Shown here one piece after another: positions 12,401-24,095 of a DNA stretch of 64,000 nucleotides. The stretch covers positions 179,643,622-179,707,621 of the forward strand of contig NC_071388.1 in NCBI RefSeq assembly GCF_022682495.2, written 5' to 3'. This DNA is from Desmodus rotundus (Eukaryota > Chordata > Mammalia > Chiroptera > Phyllostomidae). The notes under the pieces were generated by a model, which saw only the letters and a list, made by a program, of their open reading frames with translations, was not told where the DNA came from and made no database searches. The translations under genes and the position numbers were made by a program. The stretch's first letter is position 1. Every line of letters begins with the position of its first letter.

Positions 12401-13079
12401 TTGCACTTGGTTTTGCTCATCTTAATTATTGACTTTTTAAATCAAACCAGTAAATTAAAAAAATTATTTACAAATGAATATACAAATAGGAAATTTTCAT
12501 GTGTAAGTGAATTATTGTACACTTCGGTTCTCGGCACTGATATACCAGCACGAGAAAGTGAGCTAACGATCCCAGGATGTTGCACAAGTATCAGTAAATA
12601 AATAGATATCAAGTTATATATGTTGAAGACTAAACGTAGAGGTTGGTTTCTTTTTTCTCTTTTGAAGCCCTAAACATATGTAAAGGCACTTCTATAAGAC
12701 TAGTTTAAAAAGTGCTCAACTAAATATTAACCAATCCGATTTATGGTATCCATACGTGACAAGTCTTTGTCACTAGCCCCTGTGACATCCATTTTATCCC
12801 CAGATATAATATACCTTTTCAACATAACATAACATTAATAAATGTTATTTTTACTTTGTTGCATGTATATGTTTAATAGAATCATATTTTTAACTTTTTA
12901 TCCACACCTACAACTGGGTTTCTCCTGCCAGTCGTGCGCACCATTTCCAAGTTCGCATTCAGTCGTATAAGGTCATGTTGGCAGCTGGAAGCCAGCAGTG
13001 GTGGGAGTGTTCATACCATGGACATTTTAAAAAATGCTTTAAATCAGAGCCTTTTTGCCCAGCTGGTCAATTTTTTAGA
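12401..13079. other. Unassigned AT-rich DNA between L1 and L2 relics
   Basis: No gene is seen. The right part (from about 12930) may already be the degraded upstream part of the following L2, because the open frames 12934-13317 and 12975-13295 run into it. Confidence 0.35.
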
Positions 13080-14300
13080 TTTACAAACACACCACTGCCC
13101 ACCCACCATGCCACGGGTATCACCCTTGTTAAGGTCACCAGTGACCATAAGGTTGCCAGATCCAGCAGGCATTTCCGTTTACTTTATTTTGACCTCTCAG
13201 TCCCATCTGATGCAGCTGATCACTTCTGCTTTCTGGAAATGCTTCACTTGGACTCCAAGGCTCTTCTTTCCCTGGTTCTCCAGCTACTTTACTGACCACT
13301 CTTTCTTGGTCCCCTGACCTGTTTTTCTTTTTATCTCTCCAGTCTCTAAATGTTGGCTACTTAAAGGCTCAGTCCTCAGAACTTTTTTCTTTTCCATCTA
13401 TACTCACTTCCTAGGAAAGCTCACCCATGCCCATGTTTTTAAATACCCTCCATAGACTGATTACTCTTAAGTGAGCATTTCCAGCATTAACAATTTCTAC
13501 ATTTACCAAATTCATATATCAGCTGCTAACGTCACACCATTGCAGGAATGTCTGATGGGCAACTCAAATTTAACATTTATGAAACGCAACTCCTGATTTC
13601 TCTCTTCAACTTTATTCTCCAGTGTTACCCATCTCAACATGTTCCAATTGTATTCTACCAGTTACTCAAGACGGACAAAACTTTGAAGTCGTTCTTGATT
13701 CCTTTTCTCTCTCATCCCTGCCTTGGTCCATGCCACAGTCTTGTGCTTCTGGATTACCGCTCTGTGAAATTGACAAAGCAGTCCTTTGAAATCACAGGTC
13801 AGATCATATTTCCTCTACCAAACACTCAAATTATTTCCATCTGCCCCTGGTAAACTACAGTCCTTATCATGGCCTTCAAATCCCTCTCTGATCTGACCAT
13901 CCACTACATATTTGAGCTGATCTCCTACCTCTCTCTCTACCTGACACCTTGCCCCACACCACCCATAGGCAATTTTTGAAACAAGTTGAGTCCATTAATT
14001 CCATGGTCCCTTTGTATGTAGCTCTTCTCTCTGCCTGTAATGTTTTTCTTCCCAGAGCTACAAGACTCACTCCCTCACACCACGCCTTATCAAAGTGGCC
14101 GTGCTGACCTTTCTCTAGCCATTCTCTATCATCCCCCCTCACCTTACTCTTTATTATCCTCCTTCAGGGCACATCTCAAAACTTGGCAATTGTCATTTTT
14201 ATTGTATGTCTCCTCATTAGCACCTGAGCTGGGTAGGAACAGAGACCCTATTTTTCTGGCTGCTATAACCCAATAACCTAGAAAAATACTTGCTCTATAT
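13080..14300 (+). mobile_element. L2-family LINE, ORF2/3' region, sense
   Basis: About 1.2 kb of sense L2 sequence covers degraded reverse transcriptase and downstream regions. Phrases in consensus order are 'aaggtcaccagtgaccataa', 'cagctgatcacttctgcttt ctgg', 'aggctcagtcctcag', 'tctgatgggcaactcaaat', 'tgaagtcgttcttgattcc', 'catggccttcaaatccctc', and 'cctccttcagggcacatctc'. The frames at 12934-13317 and 12975-13295 show a decayed L2 RT signature (a DHFCFLEML-type stretch) but contain no intact domain. Frameshifts are frequent, as expected of an old element. Confidence 0.75.
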
Positions 14301-15432
14301 TAAGTTTTTTTGTTTTATGTTTTTAAACAATGCATATGTATAGTAGGTACTTTTATTTTTAATGTTTAAAAATAACATTTTATTTTAATTTAGTTTTCAT
14401 ATGTAGAGATAATTACAAAAAAATAGTTGACTGCCATGTCCTCATTAGGTCTCTTCCGTCCTTTTACTAAAGAGGATATCTACCTTAGGAAGGAGGTTAT
14501 GTGTAGTGAGACGCGATCTGCGCACTTGCCAAGGTATCCAACACTGAAAATGAGATGTGAAAAAGTAAAGTAATAAAACCCACATGGATGCTACAGGTTT
14601 TTTGCTCACTTAGTTGCACAGAGGACAATGTGATAACTATCATTTCTCTAGGTGCAAAAGGGTGTTCTGATAATATACTGGCTGACTTCAATCTTGTTAT
14701 TCGTACTGGTTACAAAAGTGTGTTCTTCACCAGAGAGAGTACCATAGAGATGTCCCATCAGTGCTGTACAAAATTTCTGAAACTCTGTACTTGATATCCT
14801 CCTGCCGAATTCCTGCTGCCTGCAAATGAGCACAAAATGTCCGCTTTTGTTATTTGAAGCACTAATGATGAATTTTAGATATTATTCTAACTTTTATTCC
14901 AGGATTCATTATTATGGTTTAACTGATACAACTTCTCATATCCTGTTAACAAAAGAATCAGCTTTTAATAGGGAGCACGATCAAATCCAAATAGATCAAA
15001 TTTGGGGGAATTATGTTGAGAGGGTTTTTTTCCAGATTCTAATCAAATTTAAAAGTCATGTCTGCCTCAAATATGTTAAATTTTCTAGGGAAAAATGGGT
15101 GCAGTCCTACAGCTAAGGAATATGTTTAATTCATTTCTAGAACAAAGAAAAACTGAACAGAAGTGAAGTAATATCTGTGACTAGTCTCAAAACAAAAGCC
15201 TATTCTTTGTAACCCCAACCCAATTTTAAAAATACCAGAAAGTGTTCCTTGGAAACTTGCAAAATCTGATATTGTTCCACAAAAGACAATAAAGAGGACT
15301 GATACATTTGTACAATGTTTTCTATGCAGGACAATTGAAAAATGATGAACTAGTATCTCCACTCATATAAATTACTCTTTGACTTGGTTGTTATACATTT
15401 CCATCTACCATGCTCATAAAACTTTTCATATT
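14301..15432. other. Unassigned non-coding DNA
   Basis: No gene or confidently named repeat. Several 60-96-codon open frames on both strands overlap one another and carry no motif. Confidence 0.35.
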
Positions 15433-17215
15433 AAGACTTTATTTTTGGAACAGTTTTAAGTTCATACTAAAGTTGAAAAGGTTCTGAAATTTCCCATGTA
15501 CACCTCTCCTCCGCACATGCACAGCCTCCCCCATCATCAACATCTCCCACTAAAGTGGTACATTTGTTACTGTTGGTGCTCCGATATTGACACATCGTCA
15601 TCAAAGGAATGTTAGTCCTCTGACTGGATGTACCACAGTTTATTAATTCTTTCACCTACGGAAAGGCATCTGGGTTGCTCCCAAGTTTTGGCAATTGTGA
15701 ATAAAGCTGCTATCAACATCCACGTGCAGGTTTTAGCGTGGACCTAATTTTTCAACTCCGTTGAGTAAATACCAAGACACCATTGCTGGATCACATGATA
15801 GGAATATGTTTAGTTTTGTAAGAAATCACTGAACTGTCTTCCAAAGTAGTTGTACCACTAGCAGTGTATGAGAGTTCCTGCTGCTCTATATCCAAACCAG
15901 CATTGGTTTATGTACGTGTTTCAGATTTTGGCAATTCTAATGGTGTGTAATGGTGTCTCCTTATTTTAATTTGTATTTCCTCAGTGACATATGATGTAGG
16001 GCATCTTTTCATGTGCTTCTTTGTTCTTGGTGTGTCTTCTTTAGTAAGGACTCTATTAAGGTCTTTGGTCCATTTTTTAGAATTGATTTTTCTTATTGTT
16101 GTTTTTAAAGTTCTTTGTATATTTTGGCAAGCAATCTTTGATCAGATGTGTCTTTTGCAAATATTTCTTCCCAGTGTAAGTCTAGTCTTCTCATTGTCCT
16201 GATCTTGTCTATCACAGAGCAGAAGTTTTTAATTTCAATCAAGTCCCGATTATCAATTATTTTCTTCATGGGTCATGCCCTTTGTGTTGTATATAAAAAG
16301 TGGTCACCATACCCAAGGGCAGAAAATATTTTCCTATGTTATTTTCTAGGAATTGTATAGTTTTGGATTTTATACTTTAGGTAATTTATTTGTGTTAGTT
16401 TTTGGGAAGGTTGTAAGGTCTATGTCAAGATTAAATTTAGTTGTTTCAGCATCATTTGTTGAAAAGGCTATCTTTGTTCCATTATATCATCTACTTCTTT
16501 ATCAAAAACCAATCGCAAGTACTGGAAGCAACCTAAGTGCCCATCGGCAAATGAGTGGATCAAAAAACTATGGTACATTTACACAATGGAATTCTACGCA
16601 GCAGAGAGAAAGAAGCAGCTTATACCCTTTGCAACAGCATAGATGGAACTGGAGAGCATTATGCTAAGTGAAATAAGCCAGGCAGTGAGGGACAAATACT
16701 GCATGATCTCACCTTTAACTGGAACATAATCAACAAAAGAAAAAAGCAAACAAAATATAACCGGAGACATTGACGTTAAGAACAATCTGACAATAGCCAG
16801 AAGGGAGTGGGGAGGGGACAGTGGGAGAGGGGTTTTCAGGAACTACTATAAAGGACACATGGACAAAACCAAAGGGGAGGGTGGAAGCAGGGGAAGGAGG
16901 TGGGTTTGGCTGGGGTGGGGTAGAGGGGTGGGAAGAAAATGCAGACAACTGTAACTGAATAACAATAAAATAATTTAAAAATTGAAAAAAACCCCAACAA
17001 ACAAACCAATTGCATATGTATGGGTCTATTTCTAAGTTCTCTATTCTGTTTCACTGATGTATTTGTCTATTCTTTTGCCAATACCACGCTGTCTTCATTA
17101 CCGTAGCTATCTAGTAAGTCTTAAAGTCAGGTAGTGTCAGTCCTCCAACTCTATTATTTTCCTTCAATATTGTGTTGCCATTCTGGTCTTTTGCATCTTG
17201 CTTGTGACTTAAGTC
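15433..17215 (-). mobile_element. Old L1 3' region, antisense, split by a nested L1
   Basis: An antisense mammalian L1 3'UTR and ORF2 region. It begins near 'gactttatttttggaacag' and includes 'acaccattgctggatcac', 'actgaactgtcttccaaag', 'ttgatcagatgtgtcttttg' and 'gttgaaaaggctatctttg', then stops at 16516. The same element resumes at 17014 with 'atgtatgggtctatttctaa' and runs through 'tgtcagtcctccaactctat' to about 17215. The interruption is the sense L1 at 16517-17003. The sequence is too decayed to code. Confidence 0.88.
16517..17003 (+). mobile_element. Younger L1 3' end inserted into older L1, sense
   Basis: A 5'-truncated L1 of about 490 bp. It opens in the ORF2 C-terminal region with readable codons of the type 'KCPSANEWIKKLWYIYT', continues with a 'MELESIMLSE'-like stretch, reaches stops, then has a G-rich 3'UTR (about 16800-16935), an 'aataaaataa' signal and an A-rich tail. 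Target-site duplications flank it: 'aaccaatcgc' at 16507-16516 and 'aaccaattgc' at 17004-17013. They show insertion into the older L1 by target-primed reverse transcription. Confidence 0.9.
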
Positions 17216-17489
17216 TTCTAACACTGGCTAACTCTTTTGAAAAATAATTCTAGTGGGATTTTTTTAGACAACCATCTGAAATGTTTTTTTTTTTTAAAGA
17301 TTCCCTAGGTCTGTAGCATGCATCCATGTCAGTAAAAGAGTGAGGCATTTTTCCCATTACAGAATTAAAAAACTAGACAGAAAGCCAAATCAATATATTT
17401 CAAAACATTTAATTTAATTATATTGGAAGAATAAAAGAAAACTATATAGAAATTTTCTTAAAATAGGAACCTTTTTATATTTTAAGGTT
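17216..17489. other. Unassigned AT-rich DNA between two L1 relics
   Basis: No gene or named repeat. A 14-base T run lies near 17283. Confidence 0.4.
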
Positions 17490-19195
17490 TTTAATTTTTT
17501 CAATTACAGTTTACATTCAATATTATTCTGTATTAGTTTCAGATGTACAGCATAGTGGTTAGAAAATAATGTACTTTATAGGGTGGTCCCCCTGATGCTT
17601 CAGGTACCCACTTGGCCCCATACATAATTATCACAATATTATTTACTGTATTCCCTATTCTGTAATCTCCATCTCCAACTCCATGACTATTCTGTAACTG
17701 CCAATTTACACTGCTTAATCCATCCACATTTTGCACCAAGCCCCCATCTCCCTCGCCTCTGACACCTGTCAATCTGTTCTCCGTATCTATAAGTCTATTT
17801 CTCTTTTGTTAATTTGTTTATTTTTTCTTTAGATTTCACATGTAAGTGAAATCATATAGTATTGTCTTTCTCTGACTTATTTTATTTAAGATAATACCTT
17901 CTAGGTCCATCTGTGCTGTCATAAAAGGCAAGATTTCATTCTTTTTATAACCGAATTATATTTCATCGGATATATGAACCACCACATTTTTATCCACTCA
18001 TGTACTGATGAGCACTTGGGTTGCTTCCTTTTCTTGGCTATAGTACATAATACTGCGATGAACATAGTGGTGTATAAATTCTTTTGAATTAGTATTTTGG
18101 GTTTCTTTGGATATATTCTCAGAAGTAGAATGGCTGGTTCATAAGGCAATTCCATTTTTAATTTTTTGAGGAATCTCCACCCTGTTTTCCTTAGTGGTTG
18201 CACCAATCTTCATTCCCACCAACAGTGCACTAGGCTTCCCTTTTTTCCACATCTTCGCCAACACTTGTTATTTGCTGACTTATTGATAAGAGCCATCCTG
18301 ACAAGTGTAAGGTGGTATTTCATTGTGGTTTTGACTTGCATTTCTCTGATAATTAGTAATGTTGAGCAACTCTTCATATATCTATTGGCCACCTGTGTGT
18401 CTTTCCTGGAGAAGGATCTATTCAGGTGTTCTGCCCACTTTAAATTGGGTTGTTTGTTTTTCTGGTGATAAGTTATCTGAGTTCTTTATTCTTTTTGGGT
18501 ATTAACCCCTTATCAGTTGTATCGTTGGTGAATATATTCTCCCATTCAGGAGGTCCATTTTTTTTTGTTTTGTTGATGATCTCCTTTGCTGTGCAAAAAC
18601 TTTAGTTTAATGTAGTCCCATTTGTTTATGTTTTCTTTTGTGTCCCTTCTTTGAGAAGATAGATTAGAAAAAATATTACTAAAAGAAATGTCCAAGATTT
18701 TACTGTCTAGGATTGTTATGATTTCAAGTCTTACATTTAAGTCTTTTATCCATTTTGAATTTATTCTTGTATATGGTATAAGAAGGTCAAGTATCATTTT
18801 TTGTACATATCTGTCCAATTTTCTTAACACCACTTATTAAATAGATTGTCATTACCCCATCATATGTTCTTGCTTCCTTTGTCAAATATTAATTGATCAT
18901 ATATGTGTGGGTTTATTTCTGGACTCTATTCTGTTTCACTGATCTATTTCTGTTTTTATGCCAGTACCTTGCTGCTTTGATTACTATGGCCTTGTAGTAT
19001 GGCCTTTGACATCACACTTTGGTAGTGTGATACCTCCAACTTTGTTCTTCTTTCCCAAGAGTACTGAGGATTTGGGGATTTTTTTGTGGTTCCATACAAA
19101 TATTTGGACTATTTGTTCTAGTTTTGTGATATATGCCATTGGTATTTTTGATAGAAACTTCATTGAATTTATAGATTACTTTGGTTTCTTTTAAT
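17490..19195 (-). mobile_element. L1 ORF2-3'/3'UTR, 5'-truncated, antisense
   Basis: About 1.7 kb of antisense L1. The 3'UTR end starts near 'tacagtttacattcaatatt'. It is followed by antisense ORF2 landmarks 'cttctaggtccatctgtgc', 'agtagaatggctggttcat', 'cattcccaccaacagtgcac', 'gcatttctctgataatta', 'attaaccccttatcagttg', 'ctttgctgtgcaaaaacttt' and 'ctgctttgattactatggcc'. The minus-strand frame 17919-18206 is a recognisable ORF2 C-terminal piece (LLRIYPKKP..., then an EWIKMWWFIYPMKYNS-like segment). The element is 5'-truncated and carries stops. It looks less diverged than the neighbour at 15.4-17.2 kb. Confidence 0.92.
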
Positions 19196-19394
19196 TCAAT
19201 AAATTAATATTTTGAAATTAAGGTTATAATTATATAAATTAATGTTGGGAAACTAATAACTGGAAAAATCTGGATCCTGACACCAAGTGTTAATAAATAA
19301 CTCTTATAAAGTAGATAACTTACCTAAAAGTAATACTTTCACATTCTGAATTATTTTCTCTGTTAATAATTCTTTATGCATTAAAATTAACATA

Positions 19395-20076
19395 TGAGGT
19401 CTGTCTGGAAAAAGTCCAGCCATTGTTAATGTAACAAGAATGGTTTGAATGACATTGATGTAAACTGGCAGCCAAGGAGGGTGGCTGGAATGCACATGTG
19501 TGAACAATGATGACTTCACTGTACTAGTCAGTGGGGGGGGTAGACATTGTTGAGTGAATATGTGTGATGTGTGACTATCATATTCAAAATGACTGAGCAA
19601 GTAAAGCTACGAATCTGTATGTAATTTTGCGTTAAGCTTGAACATTCCTCTGCAGAAACTATTCAGATGATTCAGAAGGCTGCAGCCATGGGCAACTGGT
19701 GACTGGCAGTTTCATCACGACACTGTGCCTGCTCATGCACCACATTTCATGCAGAGTTTTTTGGCAAAACATCAAAACACCCAGGTGACTCAGTCCCCCT
19801 ACAGCCCAGATTTGGCACTCTGTGACTTCTGGCTTTTCCCAAAACTAATATCACCTTTGAAAAGGAAGAGATTTCAGACCATCAATGAGATTCAGGAAAA
19901 TAGGATGGGGTAGCTGATGGCGAGTGGGAGAACTGTGTGAGGACCCTAGGTGTCTACTATGAAGGGGACTGAGGTGTTATTGTCCTATATACAATGTTTC
20001 TTGTATCTTGTATCTTCTTCAATAAATGTCTCTATTTTTCATAGTACATGGCTGTATACCTTTGGATAGACCTCAT
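19395..20076 (+). mobile_element. Mariner transposon, internally deleted, TIRs and TA TSD
   Basis: A 682-bp Tc1/mariner element, about half the usual 1.3 kb. Its ends are inverted repeats: 'tgaggtctgtctggaaaaag' on the left, and on the right the complement of 'tgaggtctatccaaaggtat'. TA dinucleotides flank it at 19393-19394 and 20077-20078, the expected mariner target duplication. On the + strand, codons from about 19707 read 'QFHHDTVPAHAPHF' and later 'YSPDLALCDFWLFPKL'. The two aspartates (HHD and CD) are separated by 34 residues, the mariner D34D spacing. The first catalytic aspartate and most of the N-terminal half are deleted, and the C-terminus is broken, so it is non-autonomous. Confidence 0.93.
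19725..19913 (+). pseudogene. Mariner transposase C-terminal catalytic fragment
   Basis: This is the longest open piece of the transposase in the 19.4-20.1 kb mariner. The frame extends upstream through GAC codons at 19701-19703 and 19719-19721, the latter being the second catalytic aspartate of the HHD motif. The third aspartate is in 'CDFWLFPKL', 34 residues on. The fragment continues with a basic 'LKRKRFQTINEIQE' segment, typical of the region after the last aspartate, then stops. In intact mariners this domain catalyses DNA cleavage and transfer. Here the N-terminal DNA-binding domain and first aspartate are missing, so no activity is expected. Confidence 0.85.
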
Positions 20077-20098
20077 ATTTATATAAATATTAATATAT

Positions 20099-20215
20099 AG
20101 GGTGGGGCAAAAGTAGATTTACACGTTGAACATGTGAAACAGTTTATTATATATTATTTATTATTATATTATTTTTACATACAAACCACTGTAAACCTAC
20201 TTTTGCCCCACCCTG
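20099..20215. mobile_element. Short mariner-type MITE with near-perfect TIRs
   Basis: A 117-bp palindromic-ended element. The left end reads 'agggtggggcaaaagtag' and the right end reads 'ctacttttgccccaccct'; the inverted repeat extends for about 25 bp. TA sits outside both ends (about 20097-20098 and 20216-20217). The interior is AT-rich and has no coding capacity. A related copy is at 61022-61151. Confidence 0.88.
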
Positions 20216-20224
20216 TACAGTGCA

Positions 20225-20350
20225 TACTAAATATGCACTTTATTTATTTGCACGCATGTAATACCTACTACATGCCAAACAACCCACTCGTGACGGTGAT
20301 CTGAAATAAATATACAACATAGTGCCTGCTCTTAAGGGTTCATAGTTTGG
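20225..20350 (-). mobile_element. L2 3'-end fragment, antisense
   Basis: The order 'tacctactacatgccaaaca', a degraded 'atatacaacatagtgcctgc' and 'tcttaagggttcatagtttg' matches the antisense L2 3' terminus. The copy is short and diverged. Confidence 0.5.
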
Positions 20351-20879
20351 TAAGAGGAAGGGATAAGCAAGTAGTTATTTTGCAGGCCAGGTTGGGTGTT
20401 ATTACATGGTCTAAAAAACTACCAAGTAGTGATTCTTCGTTCTACTCTCCCAACTAGATTGCTTTAACTGTGGCTTCCTTGAGACCCTTTGTCTCAAAGC
20501 ATCCCTATAAGCCTAAGACTTGGGCTGTGAGTTTGTTTCCTACAATGATTATTCCCATGATTCCCAGGCTTCCAGGTAGGGTTACTAGATAAAATACAAG
20601 CTATTCAGTTAAATATAAATTTCAGATAAATAAGTACCTTTTTAAGGGTAATTATGTCTCATGAAATGTATTTGATATAGTTATACTTTAATAAGTATTG
20701 TTTATCTGAAACTCAAACTGTCTTTTTACAGGATAAATCTGGCAACTTTACTGCAGGTTATTGTGCTAAATGACCCTGACCAACTCCAAATGTGTTCGAC
20801 TGGCTGATGCAGCCTGGAGAGGAATTCCATAGCTGTCACATCTTGAGACTACATGTCGTGCCTCTGCTAAGTACTTTCT

Positions 20880-20990
20880 CTTTATATTTAGATAGATAGA
20901 TATAAACATTTATATATAAATAATATATTTAATAAAATATATAATTAATATATTTAATATATCGAGTATATATGCACACATATTTTCTCT
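20880..20990. repeat. AT-rich low-complexity tract
   Basis: A run of TATA/AATATA-type low-complexity sequence, including 'gatagatagata' near 20891. No coding capacity. A short repeated phrase, 'ctcaccttactgtt', occurs twice just downstream (about 21024 and 21051). Confidence 0.8.
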
Positions 20991-21539
20991 ATATATTATG
21001 CATAGATTATTTCCTACTCCAGCTCACCTTACTGTTACCTCCTATTCCACCTCACCTTACTGTTTTGTGCTCACAGTCCCTTTCAGAATACCCAGTGATA
21101 CAACTTTCATTTAACTCAGCCTCTATTACAGCTTTCTTTTCTCCCAGAGCTCTGACATTAATTTAAAGATGAGATCAGGAGACAATCCAATTTTTTTCAG
21201 AGTCACAGGGCAACCAATGCCTTCTTATTTCAAACACAATTTTTCAGCAATGCCAACTTTGTTTCATTTAATTTTTTTTTCAGTCAAAGTAAGCTCCTTG
21301 CTCATCGACAACACTCAGAAATTGAAGAGTGAAATTGGTTGATCGTCTTTCACCAGTTCCTAGAGCAGAAGCTACATTTATGGTAAAACAGAATGTTGAA
21401 TATGATGGAAGTATGTTGTGTGAATAGAAATAATTGCTTGGGCCATTGGTGGTGGTGGCAGTGAACTGAGGATGAAAGAACAAAATAGGGAGGAAAGAGT
21501 TATCCTCCCTGTCAAGAAAAGCATCTGTAAAGGTACAGA

Positions 21540-21775
21540 GACATGTGAAAACATAGAAGAGCCTACAACGGCGAGTTGCTGAATTCTGCTAGAGTTTAGG
21601 AGGCATGCGGGACAGCCAATAGGAGGTTAAAGTAGAGGTAAGATCTTGAAGCATCTTTCAGATGATCTAGCTAAAGATTTGCAGCTTTATCCTGGAAAGA
21701 AAAGGGAACCATTAAGAATTTAAGAGGTGAGTTTCAAGGTCAGGGTCTTATATTGGTTTCTTTGAAAGTGGAGCC
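21540..21775 (-). mobile_element. L2 LINE fragment, antisense
   Basis: Antisense L2 phrases appear in order: 'aggaggcatgcgggacag', 'aagatcttgaagcatctt', 'gcagctttatcctggaaaga', 'gggaaccattaagaattt', 'aagaggtgagtttcaagg'. The sequence that follows (21760-21990) looks like another old repeat, perhaps an LTR, which I cannot name. Confidence 0.6.
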
Positions 21776-21990
21776 AGGACTTGAGTGTAAGTAGTTTATC
21801 TGGAAAGTGATACCAGGAAGCAAGAGTTAGGAAGTAGAAAGAGTTGGGTAAGGAAAGATAACAAAACAATAGAAGAGTGAGTTGGGTACATGGCTGCTGC
21901 AGAGACAGGAACTGGATTCCATCTGTATCTCTGAGACAGGTATACAAGGCACCCCATCCTTGGGAAAGGATGAAAGCTAGGGCATTTACC

Positions 21991-22639
21991 ACATGGTTAC
22001 TTACCTCCATTGGATGAGGGTCACCTGGGGGGCAGGTGTTAGTAACTCTCCTAGACCTCCAGGTCTAGCAGATGCCCTGATCAAGTAAGTTCCAGTGGCT
22101 TTCCTGGCTTGGAAGGCAGGAAGCAGACATGTTTGAGGTGGGACACTGCACAAATCTAGATTATGGCTAAAATTAGAAGTAGCCCAGAGGATGACATGCC
22201 AGGCACCAGAGATGCACCTGCAACTCACATCATAAATATAACTCACTAAATTAAAATCTAGTCATATCAGTTAAGAGGGAATCACTCACAAGAAACCCAA
22301 GTGTAGAAGAAAATATTAATTGATGCGTGAATGTTAGATTTAATATTTATAATTCAAGCCTTTTACACAAACAGTCTTATCTGGGAACCTGCTATCTAAA
22401 AACCATGATACTATTACTGCCTTCCAAAATTATGAAGGCAGCCAAAAGATATGCAAGGAGAATGTATACATTATAAATTTCTATGAAAAACAAACTTACT
22501 TTTTAAAAACAGGAAGAATAATATATTTCTTAGTGTTGTTTTTATGTACTTTTAAAAATTATAGATGGATATTCACTCACATATAAATTCCTTTTAACTT
22601 AATTTACTTAATTGGTGAAAAAGAAAAGAGATGAGTGTC
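21991..22639. other. Unassigned non-coding DNA
   Basis: No gene or named repeat. The minus-strand open frames at 21720-22010 and 22001-22246 have no motif. Confidence 0.35.
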
Positions 22640-22865
22640 CGAGAGGTGATATTTATTGAGTGCCCAGCATGGAGGGTTTTTACTTGTGTTAATTCTGTAC
22701 ATTTCACAACCACCCTGAGAAGTAGATACTATTGTCTCCCTATAAATACAAGGAAACTGAGAATCAAGGTAGTTAAAGGCTTTTTCAGAGTCGCACAGCT
22801 AGTAAATTGTAAAGTTTGGACTCAAATCCAAACCTTCCTGACTCTCCTTTCTACTTTATTTTACT
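22640..22865 (-). mobile_element. MIR SINE, antisense
   Basis: A fairly complete antisense MIR: 'gatatttattgagtgccc', 'atttcacaaccaccctgaga', 'agtagatactattgtctccc', 'aaggaaactgagaatcaagg', 'agagtcgcacagctagtaaa', 'ggactcaaatccaaaccttc'. The + strand frame at 22631-22870 is a shadow of the repeat. Confidence 0.82.
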
Positions 22866-23702
22866 GTTAAACATTAGTTGTTAGGAAAGGTAAAACATTG
22901 AACTACTTGTAATTATAAAAATCTGGTATCTTATCCACAAATACTAGAACATATATTGCAGTAATGTATGCTTATAAAATATGTGTTTTGATATTTTTAT
23001 AACCACAATAATGTCTGAAACAGAATATATTCAGACCACACAAAAGAAGTCTCTGAATATGTTAAAATGTGAGAAAGGTTTTTTTTGGCCATGAGCAAAA
23101 GTTGAACAATAATAAAAGAGTATCAGAGTGTTTAATAAAGAGAGGGGGAAAATGGTTTGTGTGGTCATGTTTTCCAACTTTAAGTATATTTGCTGATCAA
23201 TTTAATATAAATAGGGTGTATTTATATAGCCTAAAGAAATAGCAACCAGATTCCTTGTTTTCAAGATGCCAAAAAAAGGAATATCTTCAAGGATAATAAG
23301 CAATAACAGAGAGGAGTCAAAAATACTGAGCTTCTATCTGATTCCTGACCAAGATTTTAATTTTATTGCGCAAATATGCCACAATGGCAGACTCACAGGG
23401 TAGTACTGCCCACCCAAACCTGACGCAAAAGGGTCTGCCATCATTCCCATTATAATCCTTGAAGGGAAGTCTGATATTTTAATACACATGAAATTGGCAT
23501 CCAGGTTCTCAGCAAGATGCATTTTTGCTAAATTTAAATTTAAAAAAACCTTCTAAAAAAGAGACCTAAATAGTGTCAGCTGGCTTTGATTAGAAGGTGC
23601 ACAGCATGCAAACTCTGGGGAGCCATTAGATCTCGTGATGTCGCTACAATGCCCGCTCTTGTCCTGGTGACACTGAAGTGGCCACAGAGGATAAAGCCAA
23701 AG
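22866..23702. other. Unassigned AT-rich non-coding DNA
   Basis: No gene or named repeat was recognised. A small palindromic 'aaatttaaatttaaa' motif occurs at about 23530. Confidence 0.35.
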
Positions 23703-23750
23703 GAGAGATCTTTTATTTACAGGGTAGTGAGAGATCTTTTATTTACAGGG
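23703..23750 (+). repeat. Perfect 22-bp tandem duplication
   Basis: The phrase 'gagagatcttttatttacag' plus two more G occurs at 23703-23724 and again, identically, at 23729-23750, separated by the four bases 'tagt'. The repeat period is 26 bp. The absence of mismatches suggests a recent local duplication, for example by replication slippage. Confidence 0.95.
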
Positions 23751-23889
23751 AGGGAGGAAGGCGCAGTATCCAAATTGGTCAGACTATTACAGAGACCGTA
23801 CATGTGAAAAGTAATCACCGAACCTTAACTTAAATCACTTGCTTTTCATTTTAGAAAGTGAAAAGCTCTCACTGGTGAGAGGGAGGGCT

Positions 23890-24095
23890 GCATAATGGTA
23901 GCAGCAGAGGCTAGGGAGCCATGCTGCCCGGTTTGAGTCCCAAGTGCAATTAGTAACTCTGTGACTATGGGAGAGTTACTTAACCTCTTACTGCCTCCAC
24001 TTCCCTCTTCCTAAAATAGTTTTGAGGATTTAGTGAATTAATATAAGTAAATATTTAGTACAAACAGCAGACACTAAATATTGGAAGCTAAAGAG
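23890..24095 (+). mobile_element. MIR SINE, sense
   Basis: Sense MIR landmarks are present in order: 'gctgcataatggtagcagc', 'gggagccatgctgcccggtt tgagtcc', 'tagtaactctgtgactatgg', 'gagttacttaacctcttact gcctcc', 'gttttgaggatttagtgaat taat'. It includes the tRNA-like head. Confidence 0.82.
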
